Assembly (NCBI GenBank): GCA_964592405.1
Contig: CAZQBY010000010.1
Coordinates: forward strand, 1 to 44,973
Length of the DNA stretch: 44,973 nt
From: CAZQBY01 sp964592405 [NCBI: uncultured archaeon]
GTDB taxonomy: Archaea; Altiarchaeota; Altiarchaeia; JAFGQM01
Reading direction: 5' to 3'
The translations under genes were made by a program, and so were the position numbers. Below, in pieces: positions 30,057 through 39,762 of this stretch (the first letter of the stretch is position 1; every line of letters starts with the position of its first letter). Below the pieces are notes generated by a model, which made no database searches, was not told the DNA's origin, and saw nothing but the letters and a program-made list of their open reading frames with translations.

Positions 30057-32678
30057 ATGGAAACAGGGAAATACATATATGCTTTTGAAGAGGGCAATAA
30101 GGATATGAAGGACCTGCTGGGCGGCAAGGGGGCCAATCTGGCGGAAATGACTGCTTTGGGCATACCCGTACCTCCCGGTTTTACAATTACTACCGAGGTC
30201 TGTCAGCTCTACTATAACAATGAAAGAAAATACCCCCCGGGCTTCAATGCACAGATGAAAGAGGCGGTTGAGGCCCTTGAGAGCAAGGTTGGCAGAAGAC
30301 TTGGAGACCCAAAGAATCCTCTCCTGGTATCTGTGAGATCAGGAGCCGCAATTTCAATGCCCGGCATGATGGATACCGTGTTAAATCTCGGGCTTAATGA
30401 TGAGACAGCCGAAGGTCTCATCAAGCAGACGAACAATGAGCGGTTTGTCATGGACGCTTACAGGAGGTTCATCCAGATGTTTGGCGACGTTGTTATGGGT
30501 GTTGAACACGATAAGTTCGAGAAAATCCTCCAAGATGTCAAGGACGTGAAGGGGGTCAAACTTGATACAGAACTGGATGCTGCTGATCTGAGAGAGGTGA
30601 TCAAGAGATACAAGGAACTGATCAAGAGGGAAACAGGTGAGGGCTTCCCACAGGATCCGATGAAACAGTTGCAAATGGCGGTTGATGCTGTCTTTGGTTC
30701 ATGGAACAACCCCCGCGCTATAAGATACAGAGAGATACACAATATCCGCGGACTGAAAGGAACTGCAGTAAATGTTCAGACCATGGTTTTTGGCAACATG
30801 GGCAACAATTCCGGAAGTGGTGTCTGTTTTACCAGAAATCCGTCCACGGGTGAGAAGGTTTTCTACGGTGAATATCTCATGAATGCCCAAGGAGAGGATG
30901 TGGTGGCCGGCATAAGAACACCCAAGCATCTAGACGATCTCAAGAAAGAGATGCCGCAGGTGTACAAGGAGCTGACCGATATAATGACCCGTGTGGAACA
31001 GCACTACAGGGATATGCAGGACATGGAATTCACAATACAGGAGGGAAAGCTCTACATACTCCAAACCAGAACCGGAAAGAGGACTGCTGCGGCAGCGGTT
31101 AAGATAGCCGTTGATATGGTAGAGGAGGGGCTGATTGACAGGGAGACCGCCATTCTCAGGGTGGATCCAACATCCCTGAACCAGCTTCTCCACAAGCAGA
31201 TTGATACAAAAGCAAAGCTTGAGGTCATAGCAAAGGGACTTCCTGCATCACCAGGCGCGGCTGTCGGCAGGGTTGTTTTTACTGCAGATGAGGCCGAGGA
31301 GTGGGTTGACGATAGAGGAGAGAAGGTTATACTTGTCAGAAATGAGACCTCACCGGAGGATATTCATGGTATGGCAGTGGCTCAGGGAATACTCACGGCT
31401 AAGGGTGGAATGACTTCCCATGCTGCAGTTGTAGCTAGGGGTATGGGCAAGTGTTGCGTGGCTGGTGCAGAGGACATACGGATAAATTATGACAAGAGAG
31501 AACTCAGGGTTGGTAGTTATGTAATCAAGGAAGGTGATTGGATTTCCCTTAATGGAAATACTGGTGAGGTCATACTTGGTCAAGCACCGGTTATAGATCC
31601 GGAGATGAAGGGAGAGTTTGGAATCCTTATGGAGTGGGCCGATAACCTGAGAAAGCTTGGCGTGAGGGCGAATGCCGAAACGCCAAAAGATGCCAAGGTT
31701 GCCCGAGAGTTTGGTGCGGAGGGCATTGGTCTGGCACGGACCGAGCATATGTTCTTCGAGGGTGACAGGATTGTTGCTGTCAGGGAAATGATACTGGCTG
31801 AAGATGAGAAGGGCCGGCGCAAGGCACTTGACAAACTCCTGCCACTGCAGAGGGGAGACTTTGAGGAGCTTTTCAGAATAATGGACGGCTTGGATGTTAC
31901 AATACGCCTCCTGGATCCCCCGTTACACGAATTTATGCCCCAGACCAAGGATGGCATGAAAGAGGTTGCCAAGCAGATGGGGGTTTCTATAGAAGTAATA
32001 GAAGAAAAGGTAAAGAGCCTGCATGAGATAAACCCAATGCTGGGCTTCCGGGGATGCAGACTGGCCATTGTGTATCCTGAAATTGCTGAGATGCAGACCC
32101 GGGCGATATTTGAGGCGGCCTCTAGGGTCTCTGAACAGGGCGTGAAAGCAAAACCAGAGGTTATGATACCTGTTGTATCAAGTGCGAAGGAGATGCAAAT
32201 CCTGAGGGAGGTTGTTGAGAAAACTGCACGCGCTGTGCTTAAGGAAACAGGTGCGGACATTCAGATAAAGATAGGAACGATGATAGAGCTTCCGAGAGCG
32301 GCCCTCACTGCTGACAAGGTTGCAGAATATGCAGAGTTTTTCTCGTTTGGGACAAATGACCTGACCCAGACGACCTTCGGCTTTTCGAGGGATGACTCCG
32401 GCAAGTTTATACCCATCTACAAAGAGAAGGGCATCTTGGAACAGGATCCCTTTGCTGTTGTAGATCAGGAGGGTGTTGGTGAGCTGATCAAGATTGCTGT
32501 TGAGAAGGGAAGAAAAACACGCCCTGACCTCAAGGTTGGCATCTGTGGTGAACAGGGTGGCGAACCGAGTTCGGTTGAGTTTTGTCACAAAGTGGGTCTA
32601 ACCTATGTCTCCTGCTCACCATACAGGGTACCGATTGCGCGCTTGGCAGCAGCCCAGGCCGCTGTCAGGAGCAAGTGA
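30057..32678 (+). CDS. ppdK: Pyruvate, phosphate dikinase
   Basis: The 873-residue protein has the full three-domain plan. The N-terminal ATP-grasp half starts [20 protein letters not shown]. The swivelling phosphohistidine domain carries His455 in [16 protein letters not shown]. The C-terminal TIM barrel includes [16 protein letters not shown] and the catalytic Cys830 in [10 protein letters not shown]. The length and the His/Cys positions match the Clostridium symbiosum enzyme almost exactly. It interconverts pyruvate + ATP + Pi and phosphoenolpyruvate + AMP + PPi. It can serve glycolysis or gluconeogenesis. A terminator hairpin lies right after the stop. Confidence 0.98.
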   Translation: METGKYIYAFEEGNKDMKDLLGGKGANLAEMTALGIPVPPGFTITTEVCQLYYNNERKYPPGFNAQMKEAVEALESKVGRRLGDPKNPLLVSVRSGAAISMPGMMDTVLNLGLNDETAEGLIKQTNNERFVMDAYRRFIQMFGDVVMGVEHDKFEKILQDVKDVKGVKLDTELDAADLREVIKRYKELIKRETGEGFPQDPMKQLQMAVDAVFGSWNNPRAIRYREIHNIRGLKGTAVNVQTMVFGNMGNNSGSGVCFTRNPSTGEKVFYGEYLMNAQGEDVVAGIRTPKHLDDLKKEMPQVYKELTDIMTRVEQHYRDMQDMEFTIQEGKLYILQTRTGKRTAAAAVKIAVDMVEEGLIDRETAILRVDPTSLNQLLHKQIDTKAKLEVIAKGLPASPGAAVGRVVFTADEAEEWVDDRGEKVILVRNETSPEDIHGMAVAQGILTAKGGMTSHAAVVARGMGKCCVAGAEDIRINYDKRELRVGSYVIKEGDWISLNGNTGEVILGQAPVIDPEMKGEFGILMEWADNLRKLGVRANAETPKDAKVAREFGAEGIGLARTEHMFFEGDRIVAVREMILAEDEKGRRKALDKLLPLQRGDFEELFRIMDGLDVTIRLLDPPLHEFMPQTKDGMKEVAKQMGVSIEVIEEKVKSLHEINPMLGFRGCRLAIVYPEIAEMQTRAIFEAASRVSEQGVKAKPEVMIPVVSSAKEMQILREVVEKTARAVLKETGADIQIKIGTMIELPRAALTADKVAEYAEFFSFGTNDLTQTTFGFSRDDSGKFIPIYKEKGILEQDPFAVVDQEGVGELIKIAVEKGRKTRPDLKVGICGEQGGEPSSVEFCHKVGLTYVSCSPYRVPIARLAAAQAAVRSK

Positions 32679-32695
32679 GGGGCTGGCCCCTTTTT
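32679..32695 (+). terminator. Intrinsic-type terminator of ppdK
   Basis: GGGG-CTGG-CCCC followed by TTTTT begins at the base after the ppdK stop codon. A T-rich run continues to about 32709, as archaeal terminators prefer. Confidence 0.65.
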
Positions 32696-32730
32696 CTTCC
32701 TTGTTTTTCTAAGGTTAGCAATAGCCAAAG

Positions 32731-33267
32731 ATGCCAATGATGCGTCCTGCAACGGCTCTTCTGACACGTAGATATGTCGTTCCCAACCTTAGACCTGATG
32801 CTCCCTATGCCAAGAAAAAGGGCAAGACCAAGGGAAGGGGGGTATTGGGAGGCATACTGGATGCCCTCCTCAAGGGCGGGAGGACCCAAAAAGGCAAAGA
32901 GCGCTCAAGGCAGGCCCACGTGATGCTCCCAAGGCTGAGGAATCCTGTCTTGGTCAGGCCACCTATGAGGTTTGTCCCGAGGGCTGTGACCCCGGATGGC
33001 AGGCCAGTCAGAGTGGCGCCGGGAACTTTAGCGTTAGACCCTTTGACCGGCAGACGCGGCTCCATTGCTGACCTCCAGTGGCAGAGAACCGTCATGAGGA
33101 CGAGAACTCCCAGACCTATTGTCCTGCGTGGACGTCTCCCGCCGGCCGCTTCGAGGGCTTGGAGATACCCCACGCGGCCTGAAAAACCTTCACGTTTGAG
33201 GAGATGGCTAAAGAATGAGGGCCGTATATGGCTAGGAACATGGTATCCAGGCAGTAAAGCGGCCTAA
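32731..33267 (+). CDS. Unknown strongly basic protein
   Basis: The 178-residue product is rich in Arg, Pro and Gly throughout (MPMMRPATALLTRRYVVP, ERSRQAHVMLPRLRNP, PSRLRRWLKNEGRIW) and has no acidic domain. The composition suggests RNA or ribosome binding. No family recognised. It lies between the ppdK terminator and the TATA of the DUF5679 gene, so it is probably transcribed alone. Confidence 0.65.
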   Translation: MPMMRPATALLTRRYVVPNLRPDAPYAKKKGKTKGRGVLGGILDALLKGGRTQKGKERSRQAHVMLPRLRNPVLVRPPMRFVPRAVTPDGRPVRVAPGTLALDPLTGRRGSIADLQWQRTVMRTRTPRPIVLRGRLPPAASRAWRYPTRPEKPSRLRRWLKNEGRIWLGTWYPGSKAA

Positions 33268-33270
33268 ATC

Positions 33271-33280
33271 CTGTTTTTAT
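33271..33280 (+). promoter_or_regulatory. TATA box for the DUF5679 gene
   Basis: GTTTTTATAC precedes ATG 33327 by about 50 bases. The transcript would thus have a short leader of about 25 bases, which holds the ribosome-binding AGGTGG near 33315. This is one of the few genes here that clearly uses a Shine-Dalgarno site. Confidence 0.5.
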
Positions 33281-33326
33281 ACCCTAATCTCTTAATTTAC
33301 AAGCACTTTTCAAAAGGTGGTAAAAA

Positions 33327-33467
33327 ATGACCGAAGCTTACTGTGTGAAATGCAAGGCAAAGCGTGAGATGGTGGACGAGGAGGACATCGTCATGAAGAA
33401 TGGAAAGAAAGCCAAGAAGGGTAAGTGTCCTGTCTGCGGAACAGGGATGTACAAGATTGGCGGCTAG
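33327..33467 (+). CDS. DUF5679-type zinc-binding small protein
   Basis: The 46-residue protein MTEAYCVKCKAKREMVDEED ends in GKCPVCGTGMYKIGG. Four Cys in two CxxC pairs (CVKC, CPVC) make a zinc ribbon. It matches the small archaeal DUF5679 family, whose role is unknown. AGGTGG lies about 7 bases before the ATG. A hairpin plus T-run overlaps the stop codon. Confidence 0.85.
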   Translation: MTEAYCVKCKAKREMVDEEDIVMKNGKKAKKGKCPVCGTGMYKIGG

Positions 33468-33478
33468 GACCGCCTTTT
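33459..33478 (+). terminator. Terminator hairpin after the DUF5679 gene
   Basis: GGCGG-CTAGGA-CCGCC followed by TTTT. The stem overlaps the last codons and the TAG stop, and more T-rich sequence follows. Confidence 0.55.
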
Positions 33479-33560
33479 CTTCTCACTTTCTTTTCCTCTG
33501 GGAGTCCGGAAATGTTGTCCTTGGGCGCCATTTTAACTTTTTATATCTAATAATGCCAAG

Positions 33561-34133
33561 ATGCCCCGGACCAGACCTGCAGTCAGGATAAGGAAAATCA
33601 GTCCGGATGACCTCCCCAAGGTCAGGAAACTTCTGGAGGAGCATGCTCACCTCTTTGACCCCCGTTTTTCTCCAAAGGCTATAGAAACCGAGATCGAGCA
33701 GCTGCGTAAATATGAGACAGGGCTGGTTGCCGAAAGGGCAGGAGAGGTAGTGGGCTTTGTCCGTTATGGTCACACCCCCCATAGAATAGATGACCTCAGA
33801 AATCTCGGCCTGGCCAAGCCGGGTCAAGAAAGGCATGGTTATATATTCTCACTGCTCGTCCACCCAAAGCATTCCCAGCAGGGTGTAGGAACACGCCTCG
33901 TGGAGGAAGCCATAGACCGCATAAAAAAGATGAAATATCCCGACGGCCGGCCCATCAGGGAGGTGGTCATGACCCACCATGAGGGCAACAAAGGGACGGC
34001 GAGAATAGGCAAGAAGTTGAAGTTCAGAGAAGTCGGCAGGGTTGAAGCCTCAGGTAGGGAAAGACACCGCCTAACTGTCATACTACATAAACCCCTCCGG
34101 CGCGGACGAGGGAGGGCATTCCGCCCCGCATAA
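33561..34133 (+). CDS. GNAT-family N-acetyltransferase
   Basis: The 190-residue protein has the GNAT plan. It opens with VRIRKISPDDLPKVRKLLEE and has a central strand GLVAERAGEVVGFVRYG. The acetyl-CoA site is SLLVHPKHSQQGVGTRLVEEA (motif A, QxxGxG-type). The C-terminal 60 residues are basic and end in RRGRGRAFRPA. The substrate is unknown; some archaeal relatives act on ribosomal proteins or free amines. TATA-like CTTTTTATATC near 33537-33547 sits about 20 bases before the start codon. Confidence 0.85.
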   Translation: MPRTRPAVRIRKISPDDLPKVRKLLEEHAHLFDPRFSPKAIETEIEQLRKYETGLVAERAGEVVGFVRYGHTPHRIDDLRNLGLAKPGQERHGYIFSLLVHPKHSQQGVGTRLVEEAIDRIKKMKYPDGRPIREVVMTHHEGNKGTARIGKKLKFREVGRVEASGRERHRLTVILHKPLRRGRGRAFRPA

Positions 34134-34389
34134 GACCGCTGCGGAGGGATTGCCTTTGCATCCAAAGGGCACAGGCGCAAAGAGCTCTGATATCCGACCC
34201 AGCAGGTCAAAAACATTGGACCGCCCCCTATCTGGACCGAAGCGTACGAAAATATGAAATTTTCTTCCTAAGAATCTGCTCTCCTGTCCGCCCTGCACGG
34301 GCAGCCCGGGTTGATACATCATCTGCCGAAAGACTCAGGGCAAATTTTTTGCGGGACTTATTTAAATCCCCCTCACATCAAAATACGCG
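34134..34389. other. Non-coding stretch upstream of DUF2070
   Basis: The 256 bases between the GNAT and DUF2070 genes contain no convincing frame. Visible elements are the hairpin GCCTTTG-CATC-CAAAGGGC near 34151-34170, a smaller CTGC-ACGG-GCAG stem near 34303-34314, and the TATA box TTATTTAAAT near 34358-34368 for the next gene. I could not match it to SRP, RNase P or C/D-box RNA consensus. Confidence 0.4.
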
Positions 34390-36042
34390 ATGACGGATGT
34401 GCAAGACTTCAAAAGGTTCTCTTTTGTTGGCATCAGAAGCCCAAGTAGGTGGGGGGTTGTAGTGCTCATTATTCTGTTTGGTTTGCTGGCAGGTCTGGGT
34501 TCACAAGAAATCCTTGGACCAAGGATGATGGTGGCGCCTGTCCTCTTTACAGCCGGCTTTATATTGGCAAATCTCCTTTCCGGTTTTGCAGTATACCATC
34601 TGGTTGGAAACTTCAAGGCCAAGTGGTCATATCTCACAAGCCTTATCAACCAACTCTCACTAATGGCAATAGGCTATATATTTCTGTTTTCCACGAGGAT
34701 AACCCTACTGGAATCGCTTGTCTTTTGGAGTGCCATGGCATATACCATATGGCTACTCCTCCTCTCGGGTCTGGGTGCAGTCAGGATAGGTTTCAGAAGC
34801 ATGAGCATCTCGCTCATACAGCCTGCTCTCATATGGCTGCTCATGCTTTCGTCAGTCAGAATTATGGTCCAAGAGATATCTATTCCTCTCATATTCCTCT
34901 TGGGTAGCATACTGTTCTCAACAATAGTCATACTCTTCACAGAGCATGTATTCTCTCTCATCTTTACCGGCATGTCCGGACTAATGGAACTGAGCAAGGT
35001 CCTTAAGGGAATACGCGGTGAACAAGTCTCCCTTGGCATTGGCCATAACATAGACACGCTATTACAGTATCTGGCATTCAGGATGGGGGATACTGAGAGC
35101 ATTCTGGTAGCGCCTTGGCTGCACTCTGGTCCAATAAGGAGTGTTGGCGGAGGTAATCTGAGCACACAGTGCATCAAGAAACTGAATAAAATTTATGGTC
35201 CATCCTACTTCTTTCATGTCCCCAGCAACCATGAATATAATCCCTCAGTGGATGTTTCAACCAAAATAGTAAAGGCCATTAGGATTCCCAGTTACAGGAA
35301 TCTCACAGTGTCAAAACCCGTGAAGGTTGAAGATGGTGGAATAACGGTAATCGGGCAGAAGTTCAATGATGTTTATCTTATCTCTTTGGCAAGTAGGCAT
35401 ATAGATGATTATGATGTGTCTATATTCTCAGCCCTGCGTGACAGATACAAAACAAGAAGGATTGTTTTTGTGGATTCACATCCCAATGTTCCAATGAGTA
35501 ACTGTTACAATGTTGAAGCATTCACCAGAGAAGCAAAGCTTATTGAAGGGTTGATAGATAATGTTATAGAGCGATTGGACAGGAGGAGGCAATACAGAGC
35601 TGAGGTCGGAACCGCTGTCCAGTATTTTGACCAATACAGCGTGTTCGCTATGGTATTAAAGGGCGGGGAGACAAGTCTTTATCTAATAGTAGATACCAAC
35701 GGCTTATCGCCAACAGAGATGAAAAATATTCAGAAGACTGCGGAGAAACATGGTATAAACCATACACTCTTTTTTACAACAGACACGCACTCTCTTACTG
35801 TTAAGGCGCTTATATCGCGGCCAGATATGCCTGAATCAGTCATAGAGGATGTCATAAAGAGGGCTGCCGAAAACCTTGCAAGTGCCAGATTCTCATATGG
35901 AGAGACTTCTCTTGAAAATGTGCGCATACTCGGTAAGACTTACTATGAACTTCTGACTGTTGTCAAGGTAATGTCTAGGGTAATGCCTGTTTTGTTTTTC
36001 CTGTTCTTTTTGTTCCTAGCGGTTTTGTTATGGATGTTCTAG
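34390..36042 (+). CDS. DUF2070 family membrane protein
   Basis: The 550-residue protein has about six hydrophobic segments in the first 190 residues (VVVLIILFGLLAGLG, LSLMAIGYIFLFS, ALIWLLMLSSVRI and others). A soluble domain of about 320 residues follows, with GDTESILVAPWLHSGPIRSVGGGN, SNHEYNPSVDVS and FVDSHPNVPMSN, and one more membrane segment closes the C-terminus. The His/Asp pattern in the soluble part suggests a metal-dependent hydrolase, but the family has no known function. It overlaps the XPD-like gene by 13 bases, so the two are co-translated. Confidence 0.88.
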   Translation: MTDVQDFKRFSFVGIRSPSRWGVVVLIILFGLLAGLGSQEILGPRMMVAPVLFTAGFILANLLSGFAVYHLVGNFKAKWSYLTSLINQLSLMAIGYIFLFSTRITLLESLVFWSAMAYTIWLLLLSGLGAVRIGFRSMSISLIQPALIWLLMLSSVRIMVQEISIPLIFLLGSILFSTIVILFTEHVFSLIFTGMSGLMELSKVLKGIRGEQVSLGIGHNIDTLLQYLAFRMGDTESILVAPWLHSGPIRSVGGGNLSTQCIKKLNKIYGPSYFFHVPSNHEYNPSVDVSTKIVKAIRIPSYRNLTVSKPVKVEDGGITVIGQKFNDVYLISLASRHIDDYDVSIFSALRDRYKTRRIVFVDSHPNVPMSNCYNVEAFTREAKLIEGLIDNVIERLDRRRQYRAEVGTAVQYFDQYSVFAMVLKGGETSLYLIVDTNGLSPTEMKNIQKTAEKHGINHTLFFTTDTHSLTVKALISRPDMPESVIEDVIKRAAENLASARFSYGETSLENVRILGKTYYELLTVVKVMSRVMPVLFFLFFLFLAVLLWMF

Positions 36043-37919
36043 AGAAAACACTGTTTCCGTTCTCTCGAATCCGGGAAGAGCAGAGGAGAATGCTTGAGGG
36101 GGTTGTAAAGACTCTTGAGAATGGAGGTTCACTCTTGGCCAATGCTCCCACAGGGATAGGCAAGACTGCCGCGTCCCTGCCACCAGCCTTGGCATATGCT
36201 ATGGAAAACGGAAAAACAGTCTTCTTTTTGACTCCCAAACACAGCCATCACCAGATAGTCATAGAGACACTCAGGAAGATAAGAGATAGACACGGGAAAA
36301 AGATTATCTCAGTTGACATAGTTGGAAAACAGTGGACCTGCCTTTATGAGGGGGTGCAGGATCTGACATCCAAGGAGTTCAACCAGTTCTGTCATGCGCA
36401 CAAACGTAATGAGACCTGTCGCTTCCACAATGAGGTGTATGCTGGCGGTTCCAAGAATCTGTCCAAGAAAACCAAGGAGGTTATAAGGGAGATAAAGGCC
36501 AAAAATCCCATGCATTCTGAAGAAATATCTGCGTTATGTGGAAGATACGGCATTTGTCCATATGAAGCGAGTATCCTTGTCGGGCGTTCGGCGAATGTTG
36601 TAATCTGCGATTATTATCATATCTTCCACCCATCCGTGCGGCAGGCTTTTCTGAGCAAGATGGGCAAGGCATTGGAGGATGTGATACTGATAGTTGATGA
36701 GGCCCACAATCTACCTGAGAGGGTAAGAAAACTGATGAGTTATACCCTCAGCGAATACACCATAAATCAAGCTATAAAAGAAGCGAGGGTTCTGAGGGAG
36801 GAAAATCTGGAAGAAGATCTGGAATCACTTATCAATGTGATGAGGTCATTTGGCAAGAGGCTGAAAGGGGATGGAATGTTCATCAAAAAGGAAGAATTCG
36901 TGAGCAGGATAGAATCATCTACCAACTTGGAGATTGAGGCATTTACAGACAACTTGGAGGCATTCGGCGAAGCAATTTTAGAGCTACCCAACCGCTACAG
37001 GAGCTATTGCATGAATATTGCCAGCTTTTTGAAAGAGTGGATGGACAAGAAAAATGAATCTGCACATGTCCGCCTATTCCAGACATACCTATCCCAGACA
37101 GGTAGGAGGCATCAGGTTTCCCTAAAATGTCTGGATCCGGCTGTCTATACAGAAGAAATATTCTCTTCAGTTCATGCATCTGTTCTGATGTCTGCAACCC
37201 TGTTGCCTCTAGACATGTACAGGACAATTCTGGGCCTCCATAATGCATACATGGAGGAATATCACAATCCATTTCCACCTGAGAACCGTTTGGTGCTCCT
37301 GACACACGGCATAACCACAAAATATACAAAGCGCAGTGCGCACATGTGGGGCAAGATAGCAGGAATCCTGAGCAGGATAATAAACAGTGTTCCAGGCAAT
37401 GTGGCGGCATTCTTCCCTTCCTACCAGATACTAGACATAGTGTCCGGTATGGTTGATGTGGGCAACAAGGAGGCTCTTATGGAAAAACGGGAGATGAAAA
37501 AGCGGCAGCGGCGTGAATTATACAAACAACTGGCGCGCCTGTCGGATGGAAGAGGAGGTGTGTTGTTTGCAGTCCAAGCCGGAAGCTTCAGCGAAGGGAT
37601 GGATTTTCCCGGAAGGATGCTTGACTGTGTTGTGGTTGTGGGTCTCCCACTTGAGAAACCTACCTTGGAGACCGAGGCGCTGATAAACTACTACGACTTC
37701 AAGTTTGGTCGCGGCTGGGACTATGGCTACATCTACCCGGCCATGAACCGCGCGCTGCAGGCAGCTGGCAGGTGCATAAGGAGCGAGACTGACAGAGGGG
37801 TAATTGTGCTTATGGATGACCGCTTTAACTGGAGGAACTACCGCAAATGTTTCCCAAGGGACATGAAATCTATAATAACCGAAAAGCCGGAGATGTATGT
37901 GAAAAAGTTCTTTACATAA
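36030..37919 (+). CDS. XPD/Rad3-like Fe-S DNA helicase
   Basis: The 629-residue SF2 helicase has Walker A APTGIGKT (residues 39-46), DEAH in LIVDEAHNLPERV, and motif VI QAAGRCIRSETDRG. Cys104, Cys121, Cys130 and Cys170/176 between motifs Ia and II are placed as the 4Fe-4S ligands of XPD-type enzymes. Such helicases unwind DNA 5'-3' in repair. The overlap with the DUF2070 membrane gene is odd for a repair protein. It could equally be a DinG-like or other member of the Fe-S helicase group. Confidence 0.92.
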   Translation: MDVLEKTLFPFSRIREEQRRMLEGVVKTLENGGSLLANAPTGIGKTAASLPPALAYAMENGKTVFFLTPKHSHHQIVIETLRKIRDRHGKKIISVDIVGKQWTCLYEGVQDLTSKEFNQFCHAHKRNETCRFHNEVYAGGSKNLSKKTKEVIREIKAKNPMHSEEISALCGRYGICPYEASILVGRSANVVICDYYHIFHPSVRQAFLSKMGKALEDVILIVDEAHNLPERVRKLMSYTLSEYTINQAIKEARVLREENLEEDLESLINVMRSFGKRLKGDGMFIKKEEFVSRIESSTNLEIEAFTDNLEAFGEAILELPNRYRSYCMNIASFLKEWMDKKNESAHVRLFQTYLSQTGRRHQVSLKCLDPAVYTEEIFSSVHASVLMSATLLPLDMYRTILGLHNAYMEEYHNPFPPENRLVLLTHGITTKYTKRSAHMWGKIAGILSRIINSVPGNVAAFFPSYQILDIVSGMVDVGNKEALMEKREMKKRQRRELYKQLARLSDGRGGVLFAVQAGSFSEGMDFPGRMLDCVVVVGLPLEKPTLETEALINYYDFKFGRGWDYGYIYPAMNRALQAAGRCIRSETDRGVIVLMDDRFNWRNYRKCFPRDMKSIITEKPEMYVKKFFT

Positions 37920-38076
37920 TGGGCTCTGAATGAATATTGGGAATTAATTATTGGGAATTAATATTAATTAAAAATAATAAAATAATAACAAAAAATAACA
38001 AATAGATACTTAACAAAATAATAACATCACAAAACAACAAACAACAGCAAAACAACAAACATCACAAAACAACAAA
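37920..38076. repeat. A-rich low-complexity leader with short repeats
   Basis: ATTGGGAATTAAT occurs twice early in the stretch. Runs of AAAATAATAA follow, then a G-poor A/C stretch in which CATCACAAAACAACAAA appears twice near 38024-38074, ending directly at ATG 38077. The last 60 bases contain almost no G and cannot fold, so ribosome loading may be easy there. Confidence 0.75.
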
Positions 38077-38670
38077 ATGCCTCCGTCTGCCCATATTGGG
38101 AAGAAGCTCCCTGAAAAACATCTGTTTTTGCGCCGTTTTGTTCTCCCCAATCCAGATCCAGAGTTTATCGGAGATAAGGGAATCAGGAAGCCTCCGGGGA
38201 TGTTCAGGACGGCATGGGTGCTGAATAGACAGCATCCGGATTATCAGCATATCTCAGAGGAGCTTGGTGTGGTGTCATCATATTTCCTCCTACCCGTTAA
38301 AAAGGGGACGATAATGAGGAAGGAGCCTGCTTATCACGTCTTTCATGATGGCAGGGGACTGAAACAGGTGTTTCTTAATAGACAAAGGCATATAGAGAGG
38401 CCAGGTATGAGTCCTGTCGGTGCTCCAATTGTGGGCGAATGGATCATCACACAGGGCGGGGCACATACATATCAGGAGATTAAAGGACCAGATGAGCGTC
38501 GCAACTTCCTAAAAACACATACACAACTTGCTTCACGATTGCTGGATTTTCTTCGCAATCCCCCAGAAGGGGTAAAACTGGATGATAGGGATAAGGAGCT
38601 AATGAGGTGGTTAGAGGATCATGTGGATCAAAGCCGCAGGTGGTTTGCCCAGCATAAAGGACTTTTTTGA
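38077..38670 (+). CDS. Unknown protein
   Basis: The 197-residue product matches no family I know. It is basic and rich in His, Pro and Arg (LFLRRFVLPNPDPEFIGDKG, GEWIITQGGAHTYQEIKGPD). There is no membrane segment. It is convergent with the TFB gene, with no base between the two stops. The unusual A/C-rich leader before it points to a real, translated gene. Confidence 0.65.
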   Translation: MPPSAHIGKKLPEKHLFLRRFVLPNPDPEFIGDKGIRKPPGMFRTAWVLNRQHPDYQHISEELGVVSSYFLLPVKKGTIMRKEPAYHVFHDGRGLKQVFLNRQRHIERPGMSPVGAPIVGEWIITQGGAHTYQEIKGPDERRNFLKTHTQLASRLLDFLRNPPEGVKLDDRDKELMRWLEDHVDQSRRWFAQHKGLF

Positions 38671-39633
38671 CTAGGTCTTTCTGGCTTCTCTTAGGACCTC
38701 CTCCTTATACTTGTAGAGATCCATCTTCTCCTCGAGCTCGCGGTGGCGGTTCCTGACCGTGACTTCTGTTACCCCGGCTGCCTCAGCTATCTCCTTCTGC
38801 GTCTTCTGCATGTTGTATATATCTGCTGCAATATAGAGGACAGCTGCTGCAACTCCTGCAGGTGCCCTCCCGCTTGTAAGTCCAAGTTTCTTGGCGTCAT
38901 TTATTATCTCAGTAGCCTTGTCCATAACATAATTGGGAAGCTTGACCTTATTGGCAAACTTGGGGAGATAATCTGCAGGTGTTGTCGGTGGAACCTTAAG
39001 CTTCAGATGGCGGGCAACGTAGCGGTATGTCTTGCCAACATCCTTTGGGTCTATCCCCGAGACGTCTGATATTTCGCCCAGGGTTCTGGGGATATTTCGT
39101 TCCCTGCAGAGTATGTATGTTATTGCAGCAATTATTGCCTCAATGCTTCTGCCCCTTACCAGCCCTTTGTTGCATATCTTCCTATACATGATAGCTGCAT
39201 CCTCCTTCATGGATATGGGAAGACCCAGTTCCGACAGTTCTCTGGATATCTCGTTTAGAGCAGGTATTATATCCTTTTCAACAGAGGAAGATACATTTAT
39301 CCTCCTCTGCCATTTCCGCATGCGATACATACGCTTGCGTGCCTCTTTTGAGACTGTGCCACCACGTATGTCACGGTCATATTTGTCAATCTCCGTGGTC
39401 AGGCCCTTGTGGGGTTTTGTATATGTCATCGGGCTACCGGTGCGGGTTCTCTTAAGCCATGATTCAGAATCAAAACTGCGCGTTTCTGCGCCCAAGTCAG
39501 CAATACTTTCATCCACTACCAGACCACATCTAGAGCAGATTATCTCTGCATGCTTGTAGTCTCTGACCAGAGTCCCACCACACTCGGGGCATTTGTTGGA
39601 ATTATCAGAACTATCTGTATTTTTATCAACCAT
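38671..39633 (-). CDS. tfb: Transcription factor B
   Basis: The 320-residue protein has the N-terminal zinc ribbon (Cys15, Cys18, Cys33, Cys36 in CPECGG and CSRCGLVVDE). A B-reader/linker follows (SWLKRTRTGSPMTYTKPHKG), and then two cyclin repeats (IIAAITYILCRERNIPRTL and GVAAAVLYIAADIYNMQKTQ) with a helix-turn-helix near the end. It binds the BRE next to the TATA box and recruits RNA polymerase. Together with the TATA boxes throughout the window it confirms archaeal transcription. Confidence 0.97.
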   Translation of the reverse strand: MVDKNTDSSDNSNKCPECGGTLVRDYKHAEIICSRCGLVVDESIADLGAETRSFDSESWLKRTRTGSPMTYTKPHKGLTTEIDKYDRDIRGGTVSKEARKRMYRMRKWQRRINVSSSVEKDIIPALNEISRELSELGLPISMKEDAAIMYRKICNKGLVRGRSIEAIIAAITYILCRERNIPRTLGEISDVSGIDPKDVGKTYRYVARHLKLKVPPTTPADYLPKFANKVKLPNYVMDKATEIINDAKKLGLTSGRAPAGVAAAVLYIAADIYNMQKTQKEIAEAAGVTEVTVRNRHRELEEKMDLYKYKEEVLREARKT

Positions 39634-39762
39634 TTGGAACGGGCCAAATAAGCCAGTGAACTGCCGGCTTATATTTTTTATTAACCCTTAAAAAGCTTTT
39701 CGGTTTTTGATTCCTAGTTAATATGATTTTTTGGATAATTGCCCTTCTGTCTGTCTTCAATC

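Noticed and set aside
31580-32260. 226-residue minus-strand frame inside ppdK
   Set aside because: It is a Ser-rich shadow of the C-terminal ppdK domain with no start signal or family match.
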